Of a stretch of DNA of 35,670 nt, positions 21,001 through 31,416 are shown piece after piece. The DNA lies in the NCBI GenBank assembly GCA_001579985.1, contig LRSR01004545.1, forward strand, positions 1 through 35,670, read 5' to 3'. Both the position numbers and the translations under genes were made by a program. Every line of letters begins with the position of its first letter. Within the stretch, counting starts at the first letter, position 1. The notes below the pieces were generated by a model that worked only from the letters and a program-made list of their open reading frames with translations, searched no databases and was not told the origin of the DNA. The DNA is from Hypsibius dujardini. Its lineage: Eukaryota > Tardigrada > Eutardigrada > Parachela > Hypsibiidae.

Positions 21001-21356
21001 CAATTAATCAATCGTTCCACGGAGCGACGGGCCTAATGTCAAATTAAACTAGCACCAATCTATAACAACAACAGCAACAAATATGGAAGAAAATGTGAGT
21101 GATGGTGTAAGGGAGGAAGAAGTAGTCTTACTAATGGCGTATGCCACATCCTCCGCTTCATCGTCGTCTTCAATGGTGATCACGTCAACGTCCGTTCGAA
21201 CCGGTAGCCGAATCCGCTGAGCAGCATGCCTGCTGTTTTGGAAAACAGCACACTCTCATCAACCAATCCATCAACCCATTTCGTGATGACAAGGAGAAAT
21301 AAATTTTCAAACTCAACTCACTTCACGGGATCTGATTGCGCTTTCTGTGATGCCAT
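18027..21356 (-). CDS. DAXX: DAXX-like histone H3.3 chaperone / SUMO-binding scaffold, with one frame break
   Basis: DAXX deposits H3.3 with ATRX and binds SUMO. Seven minus-strand exons: 21356-21322, 21229-21132, 20672-20547, 20381-19956, 19834-19758, 19011-18260, 18163-18027; about 547-549 residues. Near the N-terminus (about 28-36) is VITIEDDDE, a textbook SUMO-interacting motif placed like the N-terminal IIVLDDDDED of human DAXX. A helical segment (NGKLNEKIKKLKEYLIETEE) leads to AICKLCNLGNDED and FKFRGSGHKFLDRV, matching the DAXX RLCELKD...PYRGTRYPEVNRRI order. Then FEALQTAISRWRAIVFNR and NPTLPNDPELTARF match its histone-binding domain (DPALSDPVLARRL), followed by a long acidic run (SDDEYVDEEEGDDDAEEG). 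Exon 4 changes frame once within a 27-bp repeat near 20200-20225: every splice phase works only if +1 (or +7) nt is discounted. The last intron (18164-18259) is 96 nt and open. The alignment was made by eye, so divergence is high. Confidence 0.78.
18290..18380 (-). repeat. 18-bp coding repeat in the DAXX-like gene
   Basis: About five units of 18 bp encoding GPGDSL/GSGDSL hexapeptides after the acidic region. In-frame length variation is tolerated; likely a flexible linker. Confidence 0.9.
19283..19534. mobile_element. 252-bp TA-flanked inverted-repeat element in a DAXX intron
   Basis: Ends are imperfect inverted repeats of about 45 bp: left CAATAAGTGACAGGAAAAAG, right (inverted) CAGTAAGCGACAGAAAAAAG, both continuing through TGGAGGGTC-GAGCGATGGG. 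TA lies on both sides (19281-19282 and 19535-19536). It contains a GATT-rich tract (about 19430-19455). Non-autonomous, non-coding. Confidence 0.82.
19558..19702 (-). mobile_element. 145-bp MITE, copy 2
   Basis: Same family and length as 14310-14454 but in the opposite orientation; TA at 19556-19557 and 19703-19704. It lies only 23 bp from the 252-bp element, in the intron 19012-19757 of the DAXX-like gene. Confidence 0.9.
20195..20292 (-). repeat. 27-bp coding repeat with frame break in the DAXX-like gene
   Basis: Two clean units and two diverged ones of GCCGACGAGCCGACTGATGC followed by TGCCGAA (ADEPTDAAE). The third junction reads GAAGTCTGGAGTCGATCCGA, which shifts the frame. Leaving out one base, or the seven bases GTCTGGA, lets the acidic frame continue (DAAEVDDDDDEED). 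Confidence 0.85.
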
Positions 21357-22712
21357 CGCGTGACAAAAAATAGAAGCAGAAACGACTCAAAAAATGATTT
21401 TTGATAATAATGAAAATGATGATTAAAATAACTCAAACTTCCGGAATCGAAAAAACAAAAACAAAAATACAAAGCGACACGAATCCAAATTCTATTGTAC
21501 CACGCGTGAGTTACCGGTTACCGGCACTTCTACCACCTACGCAAACGAACATAACGATTGGCTGATCGAGCCAAGCCAGTTGACTCGCCCAACGCATTGC
21601 AGAATGCAAGGGTCGTGTTAAATAACCTGACTCGGTCCGCCAAGCATTCTCTTCATGTGTGAAAGCGCCACTGCACTTGTATTCAGCAGTAGGTTACAAT
21701 TGCAACCGCCACCGTGACAACCGTGCCTGCAAAATAAAGCCACACCTTTTTGCCCCAATCTGGCCCCCTTGGCAATATGTAGGCCCCCAACAACTGCAAG
21801 TTGAAGAAAAACGCGAACACAAACTGCGGCAGGCAAGACAGTACGCACGTGTACGCACTACGCAGTTTCTGGCCGTTGGGCTGCACTTTTTACGATTTTC
21901 CCTCATTATCACTCAGACTCTTTTCAGTTTTCTTTTTGTGTTTATAAAAGCGGTTGCCGATTTCATTTGGACGAAAGTGGAATATTACCTCTTGACAACC
22001 CTGAAAATTATACTTGCGAAATTCAGGTGAGAAGTCTACCAGGGAAATACTTTATGAGATTTTGTTACGAGATGACAGCTCCTCTGCTCGGCGTGCGCGG
22101 GACATTTAGTATTGGTGCATTTGGAAATTTAGTATTGGTGCATTTGGTTGTGAATTAGAAGGTAGTGTTGACTGACCTTTTTGGTGTAATATGAGTACCA
22201 GCCACGGTGTAGTTAGCCCTACTTCCAGAATTATGTGAATTTCTTGGTACCGAAAAGAGTGAATGGGTACTTGATTGCTTGATTAAGCGTAGCCTCTGGA
22301 GATTTCGATTTTGACTATTTAATACTTTTCCCTACTACGAGAAATAAAGGGAAGCTGGGGATAATAATCTCTAGTTAGAAAAAATTCAAATCGATACTCG
22401 AATTTTTAGCTTTGTGTGTAAAATAAGCTGAATCCATCCACAATTGAGGACTCATTGAGGTTGTCATGTGTAGTCTTCGTGGAGATTTTGCTGCGCGTTT
22501 AGGACGTAAACTTGGGGCGAGTGACTGCATGACTAGCGGTCAAAATTGGGACAACAAGCTGTCGATCATCTCTCTCCGAATAATCATGGAAATGTGACAT
22601 TTCACTCGAGTTCATTGTGGTGAGATTACTTGAGGTACATGTTGGTCTTATGAATTTATGGATGTCTTGCGTATCGCTGGTGTGTCTTGTTGATGATTTT
22701 TGCCTCGCTAAT

Positions 22713-22853
22713 ATAATCTCACACGGTAATGGCAATCTCACACGGTAATGGTAATCTCACACGGTAATAGCAATCTCACACGGTAATGGTAATGGTAATC
22801 TCACACGGTAATGGTAATGGTAATCTCACACGGTAATGGTAATCTCACGTGGT
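22713..22853 (+). repeat. 19-bp minisatellite with 6-bp sub-insertions
   Basis: Six full copies and one partial of AATCTCACACGGTAATGG plus T/C, two of them followed by an extra AATGGT. The 6-bp insertions duplicate the unit's own end, so the array grew by slippage as well as by whole-unit expansion. Confidence 0.92.
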
Positions 22854-23607
22854 GGTTCTGTGACCTGTCATACGATCCCTTTCGGTTTTCCCTCCGCGCA
22901 TCCGAATGGTCCGGCCAACTCTTAGTTTCTTCCTTCCGACACTCCAATTCATCATTGAAGCACCCTACACTAAACGACCAGTTTACGATATTCTCCATAA
23001 GAGCGCGCTCCACATCACTGGATCACTAGGGCATCATCGGCAATTTGGAATCCTCACCGGAATACCCCAACTCTCTTTTCTCAAGACACTGCCTTCTCAA
23101 GTAGGTCGCGTCCAATCAAACTTTTATAAACCGGAAAGCCGTGTGAAAAAGCACGGCTCTGTGTTCACTGTGGTAGATTGTCTCTAACGCCCATTAAACT
23201 TTATTACTTGCAGCATTCAGAGACGTGAGGCACTTCGATGGCCATTGTCGTGGATTGATCAGATTTTCCGCCCTCCGCGCCACGAACCTCTCATCATAAA
23301 GCCCTCCACCGTAACCGCTCTCACCGTTTCGCCGCGCGGAGGTGGACCGCACACATGAAGTAGTCGCGAAAAATGAGGTAAAGTGCCCGGCGAACCCACT
23401 CAGCAGCCAACCGGCTAATCAACCACCCTACTTTGTGTGAATGTGAATGAAAGACCGACTGAGAGAAAGAGAGGAGAGATAATTCATATATTCTTTTCAA
23501 ATAGGTGTCTTTGTGCAACTTAACCGTGGAGGCGCGAAGTGGTGGCGTCGACGGCGGCGAAAAAGTTCACGACCTTGGGGTGGAGTCGCCGCACCGGCCA
23601 CGCGGAC

Positions 23608-23640
23608 CCACACACACGGACACACACGGACACACACGAA
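23608..23640 (+). repeat. 10-bp CACACACGGA repeat
   Basis: Three copies of a 10-bp unit, the last ending in gaa. Simple repeat in non-coding DNA. Confidence 0.85.
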
Positions 23641-24670
23641 CAAGACAGACCTCAATGAGGTTCAGCGGATTTATTTCACACCGTGGGTGACTGCTAATGG
23701 ACACCTGAGACTCCGTACAAGCGGTGTGGACGCTGAATGATGGGTGTTCTTCTCGCACGGCCGACTATCTACTACATGTAGTTGTGCCGGCAGGGGAGAC
23801 GACGATCGTCACTGCTGGATGTGGATGGCGTTTTTCGAATGGAAACTCCTAATGACGTATCTCCGGGGAATTTAAATGTCTCGAGGAATGAGAGACCCCT
23901 CATTGCGTATGCGACTGCAGTTTAGTCCCAACTGACTGCACATGTGACTGTGTGGCTGTGTGTGTGTTTCATTTGAGGATTGTGTGTGGTGGTTTGGACT
24001 TGCGGCGTGGAGTGGACCGGTCAAGCGGAAACGCCCCAATAGCCGCGCGCGCTGCTCTGTGTGTGCTCTTTTGTGTGTTTTCCCCTCTTGTCTTGCGGGA
24101 AATTGTAGAGTGGAACTTCAAGCTGATCGACGACGACCGCCCAGGCGGTTAGCGAGGATCGCGCGCGCGCCGAAAGAGAAGCAGAGCTTTTTGAGAGTTT
24201 TGAGCGACAGCTATCAATTTCTCGCTTCTGCCGAACGTCGTCGTTTATTTTCGCGATCTCTATGTGTGTGTATGTGTGATGGAGTGATCGTGGCTTGCGT
24301 CTCTCGGCTTTTGGACCGGCGCTGCAGCGTCCGACAAATTGGATGTTGATAATATCGACCTTCACAAAGTATTTTTTCGGACGCACTGCCTCCGGGTGGA
24401 TTCAAGAATCGTCTTGGTGTTTTTTATGTGAAATTTCGTATTTCTATGTAATGTGATTGCTGCATATTCTGGTGTTCGGCCTTCTCGGACTGCCTAAGTT
24501 ATCTCTTGGCAGCGCCAGTATCCGCCTGTCTGCTTGCCTGTAAGTTTATCTGCCTGCCTAAATTTTGTCGACAGATTTATCTTATCCTCCTGTTTTCCTA
24601 AAGTCTGTAAACGTCTCTTCCTATCTGACTCTCAAAACCTTTGTCTGTTTGACTCTTCTATCTATTAACT

Positions 24671-24726
24671 CAGGTGTCTGTGTCTGTGTCTGTGTCTGTG
24701 TCTCTGTGTCTGTGTGTCTGTGTCCG
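24671..24726 (+). repeat. (TGTGTC)n hexanucleotide repeat
   Basis: Hexanucleotide TGTGTC array with small interruptions, in the non-coding region upstream of the SPECC1L gene. Confidence 0.85.
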
Positions 24727-26298
24727 CAGGTGTCTGTTGCTGCCGTTTGATGGAACTGACGGAAGCGCGTAGGTCGACTCTTGCAGTGTGCTCAGCTTTG
24801 AGCTGGGCCGTCGTCGTCTCTCTACGGACCCCATGCCAGCTTTGGTTGCTAAGTGGAGAGACGTGAGGATTTTAATGGCCGCCGCGTTGACTCTGCACGC
24901 TCGTTAATACCCGGACGAGCACGATATATCGGTGTTATATGGCTGGTCTGAAATATGTCTTTACGGCGCCGGAAATACCCACCAGAGTCTCTCCGTGTAC
25001 ACACACCTCACGCACGGTCAAGAGTAAAGCCAACTACCTGGTCCACGGACGAAGAATCTGTTTCCGGTACCTGAGAGGAGGCTGTATTTCTCTCCCTGTT
25101 CCTTCCCCGAGGGGCTTTTTTATGAGCTGTGCGCGATCTCTTGTTTGCCGGTCGTGATTGAGACCGCTTTTTAGGGTCTTTTACGGATTTCGCGGCGCTC
25201 TCTTTTGTTATCTTCTCACTGGCTCGGAGTGCCGGCTTTCAAGCATTTACTTACATACTTCGTGTCTGTCTCTGTATGTCTTCAGCGAGTGTCTCTTTTT
25301 CGAAAAATATCTGACCGTAAAGTCTGAAGCGGCGCATTGCGCTCGACATGGGGGCCTTTTTGTGCTGCGAGCAAATTACGCATCAGACCTAGTCAATTGC
25401 CACTGAGTCAGTAATGATTGGTAACGCCACAGATAAGAATCCTTTTCCTGGGATGTGACTAATTGATCGAATTTCCGTTTTCACGTGGTCGTAGTTGATT
25501 TCAATACTTCTCTCGGTTTCAGGTCAGATTGCATTGCCGGAACGTCTGACGGAATTACAGGAGGAATTCAGTGGATAGGCGTCATCCTTTCGCCTTGAAT
25601 GTCTTGGAAATCTCCGCGGATCTTGGTTTAGAGTTCGGTATGTCAAGCGGCGCGAGTGATTTGATTCTTTGAAAATGAGGTTTGGCAAGAATAAAACTGG
25701 TTTGGTGTGGGTTAATTTTTGCATATGTCTGATCGGGCCATTTCACTGTTCGTCTTTCGATTGATTCACAGTAATGGTAGGTTCAACTTTTACGTTCGAC
25801 TTTCTTCTACAACCACCTGGGTGGATTTTGATTATGAAAGGTTCATGGGATTTCGGTTGATCAAGGAAGAGACGAATTTAATTGGTTAATTGACGGACAC
25901 ATGTATTCATCGTTGTGGACTACTTGCCGTATGCCGCTGTAGGTCTCGCTTAGAGCGCCACAGTGGTTGTTACTTTGTGATCGCCTTGTTTTTTAGCTTC
26001 TTTGTCCAGGGGTGGGCAAGGTTATTTGGAAATTTATTCCATCCATCGACCTTCGAGAGCTATGAGATAATGATGTTTTGTACATTGTTTCTGCCTTGGT
26101 GAAGTGTGTCTGTAAACTGTTGAATAATGATGGACCTCGTAAAACTGCGGTCTTCTCTTTGGCCGTCGGAGACGCCTCTGTTTGACCTCTTATCGTTTCA
26201 GGCGGGGGTGCCTCTTGTTAGCCGAGGCGGAAGTTGCTCTTCAGGCTTTAATTTTGGGGGCTTTTTTAGGAGTTGCGTTGTTCGTTTGTCCACTCAAC

Positions 26299-26530
26299 TT
26301 CTCTGTCTGTCTGTCTGTCTGTCTATCTGTCTGTCTGTTTGTCTGTTTGTCTGTTTGTCTATCTTTGTCTCTATCGGTCTATGTGTCTGTCGGTCTGTCT
26401 GTCTGTTTGTCTGTCTGTCTGTTTGTCTATCTTTGTCTGTCTATCGGTCTATGTGTCTGTCGGTCTGTCTGTCTGTCTGGCTAGCTGCCTGCCTGCCTGT
26501 CTGTTTGTCGGCTTATCTGTCTGTCTGTCT
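26299..26530 (+). repeat. TCTG array with higher-order structure
   Basis: Tetranucleotide TCTG mixed with TTTG, TCTA and TCGG. A block of about 75 bp containing ctatcggtctatgtgtctgt and cggtctgtctgtctgtttgt occurs twice (about 26360-26410 and 26430-26480), so part of the array was itself duplicated. Confidence 0.9.
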
Positions 26531-28028
26531 CTATGTCAGCATGTTTGTTTTTCTGGTTTTCATGTGCCTTAACTGTCTCTCTAGCTATCTGGTAGGCTGG
26601 TTTTGTCTTTCTGCTTTTCTATCAGTCTCTCTGCCGGCTAGCCAGTGCAGTCTTTTCCCCATTTATCTATATATCGATTTGTTTCCAGACAGTATGTCTG
26701 ACCATGGTATTTGAATAAGGAATGTTTTTGTTTCGGTGTTGTCCTATTTTCTGTGGATCTTTCTTTCTATTTCTTCTCTTAAATCTATCCGTTCGCATAT
26801 GCCTGGGCGGTTAGTGTCGCCAAGTTGTGGTACTAGTACATCCTAAGGGGAAATAAGGAAAGGAAGAGCTCTCCACGTCACAATAGCGGCTGATAATTGG
26901 CGTAATGCCTAAGCTGATTTCGCCGGTGTGGTGAAAAGGCGAGGTGTCTGGTTTCATCGCGGTGTTTACCCCTGACATTGAACGTGATTTTTTGTGCCGT
27001 GTGAATTATGCAAGTCTCTCTCTTGAAACGCTGCTGTCTCTATTGTTCATGCAATCGAGGGTCTGTCCAATCGCCGGTTCGGCGTTATGTCCGTGTGCGC
27101 GTTGAGGTTGATGGACCTGTCATTTTTTGGCTGGGCAATAATTCTGCCCGCTCTTGCCCCGCTGCGACACCCTGACGAGCCACCGCCGGCAAGATTCGAC
27201 CTCCATTTCCGCGGACCACCGCGTAATTTGGATATTGTTTTTCGTTTGGGGTTTGATGGTGTGTACGCTTTTGAGGACCGACCGGATCATGGCAGCTGTT
27301 ACGTAGGATTTGCTCCGCGAATTACGGCGACGGACAAGATATCGGACGCGACTTTCTGTGAAGGTGCTCTTGGGCTGAAGCCTTGCGTAAGAATACGCGG
27401 AGATTTAGACGGAATATGATGGCTCCTTCAGCTACTGCAGTCGGGAAGTGTCGGTGTTTAAATTGACTACCAGCAAGTGCTTCGGCCAGACGTCTTTCCT
27501 GCCGAATTCGGTTTGGGACTTTCAATTCTGGTAAGTTCCCTTTACTGTTTTTTCAATTTATTTGAGAGATATTTTGCAAGGATAAAAAGCGACTTTTGGT
27601 TTTATAATTCAAATCACAAAAATAAAAATCGGTATTTGGAAGCTTTTTTCATTTTAAATCACTAAATTTACTTTAGATAACAGGATATTTTATTTATAAT
27701 TATTTTTGAGTTGCTGAAGATGTGGCTTTTCTCTTAATGTAATGAGCTTCTTTAAATTAAAGTTTGCCGGTGGATTTAAATTTATTTAATATTTCACATA
27801 AATTCACACAACACTGTTTAAATAACACTATATCCCTTTTTTGAGAGGCTTGCGAACTGGATAAAACAACATGACAAAGATATTGGCCAATATAAGCAAA
27901 GTAAAAGCAGTTGTACAGAAAACTTTATTCAGTTTCCCCCATCAAAGAATTGATAATAAATTGTCTTTATTCTTCAGGCGGTCCATAAACATCAACGGAT
28001 ATTTAGCCTCGCAGCACCATTAACAACA

Positions 28029-28078
28029 CTGGATCGAGGCACACAGACACACTGGATCGAGGCACACACAGACACAAT
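28029..28078 (+). repeat. Short direct duplication, about 25 bp
   Basis: Two adjacent copies of ctggatcgaggcacac(ac)agacaca. Non-coding. Confidence 0.8.
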
Positions 28079-28247
28079 GCACCGGAATCCACATGTCCGC
28101 TAAACGCTAATCGATTTATGTCCAACTACAACGGCAGTCTATAGCCCCCAACAACCTCATCAGTTTCTGCTGACTGCATCTCCAATTCAAACTGTTCTAC
28201 ATGTGCTGGTACAGGGTACTTTTGACTACTACAGCAGTGCAGGCGTA

Positions 28248-28290
28248 GTCATCATCCATTCAGACGCCGTCATCATCCATTCAGACGCCG
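28248..28290 (+). repeat. 21-bp tandem duplication
   Basis: Two copies of catcatccattcagacgccg plus t. Non-coding. Confidence 0.85.
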
Positions 28291-30794
28291 CTGTTGCTGC
28301 TGCTACTGTGCGTCAGCACGCACGCCTCTTCCATTATTTGTCCGGAAATACTCCTCTATATGATTTGGTTGATACCGCTGTCGTCGCAGCGAGGCATCCG
28401 GCTGCACTAGGGACAGGCGAAACTTCGGCCGATGATGAGCTACCTCAACACACGTGCTGTTGAATATTGGTTTTACCCCTGACTGGTCTGGAAGAGCGAC
28501 GACATTTCTCTTGCAAGCCGGTGCAATCTTCCTTGTCAAATCGAAATCGTGCTTTTCTTGGACAGTGGAAATGTCTCCATGAGCGAGCTGGTTTCTCTGG
28601 CTGGTTGGTGGGTTGTTTTTCTTCACACAACCTAGTACTGGCACGTCTGTTCCGGTCCACCTGACAACTGCTGCTGCGAGTCTGGTGTGTGTGTGTGTGT
28701 GGACGTTTGAAGCCCCGCCAAGCACAACACTTGACGCATCACAGCTCGTCGGTGGCATTGTTGCGGTGACCAGACCGCATACACACACATCCTCGGATCC
28801 ATCTGACTTTAGTGGTTGGTGTTAGTCGCAGAGAAACTGTCGAGCGGAATGACGTTTTTCGCTGTCTGACATGATGGACGACTGGATGTCGCAAGTGTCT
28901 GTCTGAGATCAGGCTCCTCGGTGGAATGGTGGATTGCTTGCCTGCATACACGTAGACTGATGCCGTACTCGTGCGTTTTCAAGGACGACCCTCTTCTCTC
29001 CTCGTCTACCGTGCAGTCTGGCGTTATAGTTGTTGCCCTCGCTCGTGGACGGACGGATGTCAGTTTTGGCGAAAGTGATCATCATACTGCGGTGAAGTGG
29101 ATTTGTGGTGGTCGCACTGTAATTTCCCACAGGATTATATTTAGCTTGCGGTCCCGTCGTTAGGCTTACTTCGGATTTTGTTATCGGCATATTTTCCAGC
29201 GGAAATGGAAGGTGGGGTCTCTTAATGTTACTTAGTACCGGCGAGGTTCCTCGGAGGTCCCAGTGTGCCGTTAATTTTTCAAGCCTGAGAGTTTGTGTGT
29301 CTGTTCGTATAGCCATGGTTGTGGTAGGATTGGTGAATGCGCCGTTGCGCGAACTCGCTAAATTTCGTCGGATTTAAGTTTTGGAAAAGAAATTTTATTT
29401 ACAAATAATTTAATTTATTTTTTTAATTTAATTTTTAATTGTGTTAAAAGAATTGCTGAGTACGGTAGCCAATCGTGTCTATTGTTCGCTTGTGATTCGA
29501 TTTTCAATCAATTGGTTCGGATTTGGTCCCTCAGTTTCCCCATTGTGGTTTCCCTCAATCGATGAACACGTGTTTATCGGACCATTCAGACAGTACTCGT
29601 ATTTACAGTAGCTGCACTGCGCGATTCGTTGCGGACTTACTTTATTTATTGGTTATATTCTATGAAACCGTATGGACAACTTCTTTTAAAAAGTTCTCAA
29701 AATAAACCAGTGCAAATAAACAGATCTGCTCGATCCACGTGTGACTGTTTTTTCCCCCTTCCACCGAGAAGAGGCGGCCCAGATTTCCCCTCCGGTCACC
29801 GCCCTTGTCTATTATGGAGAAAACACAGATGTCTATAATCATTCCATTGATATATTTTCAGATCAAGAATTCTTCACCGAAATCAGCAGAGAGAGTTAGA
29901 GGCACGGCACAGTAGAAGATAGTATTTCGACTCAATAAAACTTATTATCGGTCAACTCTGGTCATACACATATTGCACGTGACAGACAGGACTCACCGAG
30001 ATGGGAAGTTTATAGATTTTAGGGGTGGGTCTGAATTTTCCACCAAGCTGACCCTCTCTGTCTGTCTGTCTGTCTGTCTTGCTTCTCAAGTATCCAATAA
30101 TTGTAAAGTTGGTCAAAAGCCTGCGCATGATCTGATGTCTGTCTCGCTTGTCTTGTGGTCAAGTCAAGAATGTGTGCGATGTTTCTGTCTGTTTCTGTCT
30201 GTGACTGTCCCTCTCCCTCCCCCAAACTTTTAATTTCCCTCTCGGCCCATCTAAGGGGGGGGGGGAAAGGAGACTCACTGCAAACTCTTAACTGACAGTG
30301 TCTCTCCCTGTTCAACGGATTCGTTTGGCGAAGTTGTCTATCTCGGCGATTTTCCACAGAGCTGCGTGTGTTTTCTTTGCTCTTGAAACATGATCATCTC
30401 TTTTTTTCGTCTTTTACTGCACTTTGTCTGTTCCGGTGTCTCTGCTTTGGAGGAGGATTGCTGAAAACGAGTTTCAGTGTGTCTTCTTTTTCCTTTCGCT
30501 TTCCGGTGAGATCTGCTGAGTGGAGTGTTGATCGAGGGGCTTAAAAGATTATTGAGGCTTTTTTTACGCGCGCGCCGGCTGCTTGGCAGTTACAGTGTGG
30601 TTTTGTGGGGTGTGTTAATCGAATTTATTATTCATCGTCAAACACAATTATTCTCGCGGATCTCTGTGGAAATTTGTGCAGGGAAATTTTTTTGTCAACT
30701 GCTTTCAGTGCTATTCAGAAGACATGATTTTGTGGGGTGAGTGAGCACACAAACAATTGAATAAGCATGCAGACATCGACACATTAAGGGAGAG

Positions 30795-30892
30795 GAACAG
30801 ACGGACGGGCAGACAAATAGACAGACAAACAAACAAACAAACAGACGAACAGGCAGACAGGCAGGCAGACAGTAAGACAGACAGAGACTGTA

Positions 30893-30933
<41 letters not shown>

Positions 30934-30948
30934 AACAGACAGATAGAC

Positions 30949-30989
<41 letters not shown>

Positions 30990-30992
30990 GGT
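30795..30992 (+). repeat. (CAGA)n array, about 200 bp
   Basis: Long interrupted CAGA/CAAA tetranucleotide tract, the reverse complement of the TCTG arrays elsewhere. It lies upstream of the first recognised SPECC1L exon, where the orientation is opposite to that of most plus-strand arrays. Confidence 0.92.
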
Positions 30993-31311
30993 AAGCAGAC
31001 AAGCGAGAAATAGAGAGGCAGACTGCGACATTAAGTTGACCGACTATTGTACTTCAAGAAGATGGGCAGTTCGAGGTAATGCAGACATCCCCAGAGACAG
31101 ACGAAATCATATAGTTGGACTCTGGTGGATGGATTTTTTTAAATCAGCTCTTGCAATTGTAAACAGTAAAACGACCAATTTTATAGAAGATCCATCCGTG
31201 ACTAACGCTGGAGAAAAAATGTGCTATCGAAAATGCAGAGGTGTCTGGCGCACGCACGTGAAGAATTGAAATCACAGACAGAAGGAACCCATAGAACATA
31301 CCAATTTGTCT

Positions 31312-31350
31312 AATCTCTCTCTCTCTCTCTCTCTCTCCCTCTCTCTCAAT
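31312..31350 (+). repeat. (TC)n tract serving as polypyrimidine region of a splice acceptor
   Basis: TC dinucleotide run just upstream of the acceptor ctgttttacag that opens the exon at 31369, so it probably forms part of the 3' splice signal of the SPECC1L gene. Confidence 0.8.
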
Positions 31351-31416
31351 TGTCTTACTGTTTTACAGGTTCTTGTGGACATCGGCCTTTGTGCGGTGGC
31401 GTATCTAATCACCAGT

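Larger units (their letters stand above)
21357..31368. other. About 10 kb without a supportable gene, between DAXX and SPECC1L
   Basis: Open frames up to 161 codons exist on both strands, but none resembles a known protein, shows splice-consistent continuation or has a convincing start. The stretch presumably includes the DAXX promoter (just above 21356) and 5' UTR exons, promoter and first introns of the SPECC1L gene. The part from about 23500 to 25500 is GC- and CpG-richer than its surroundings, a candidate first-exon or promoter region (inference). The part at 27500-28000 is AT-rich. Simple repeats are listed separately. Confidence 0.55.

Noticed and set aside
21659-22030. 123-codon frame just upstream of the DAXX start, on the opposite strand
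   Set aside because: Composition is unlike the confirmed exons, no domain is recognisable, and it lies where the DAXX promoter should be.
27087-27419. 110-codon frame in the gene-poor region
   Set aside because: No recognisable family, no splice-consistent continuation, and length within chance expectation for GC-richer DNA.
28303-28788. 161-codon minus-strand frame
   Set aside because: Crosses CA-type simple repeat (His-Thr run), no homology recognised, and no supporting signals.
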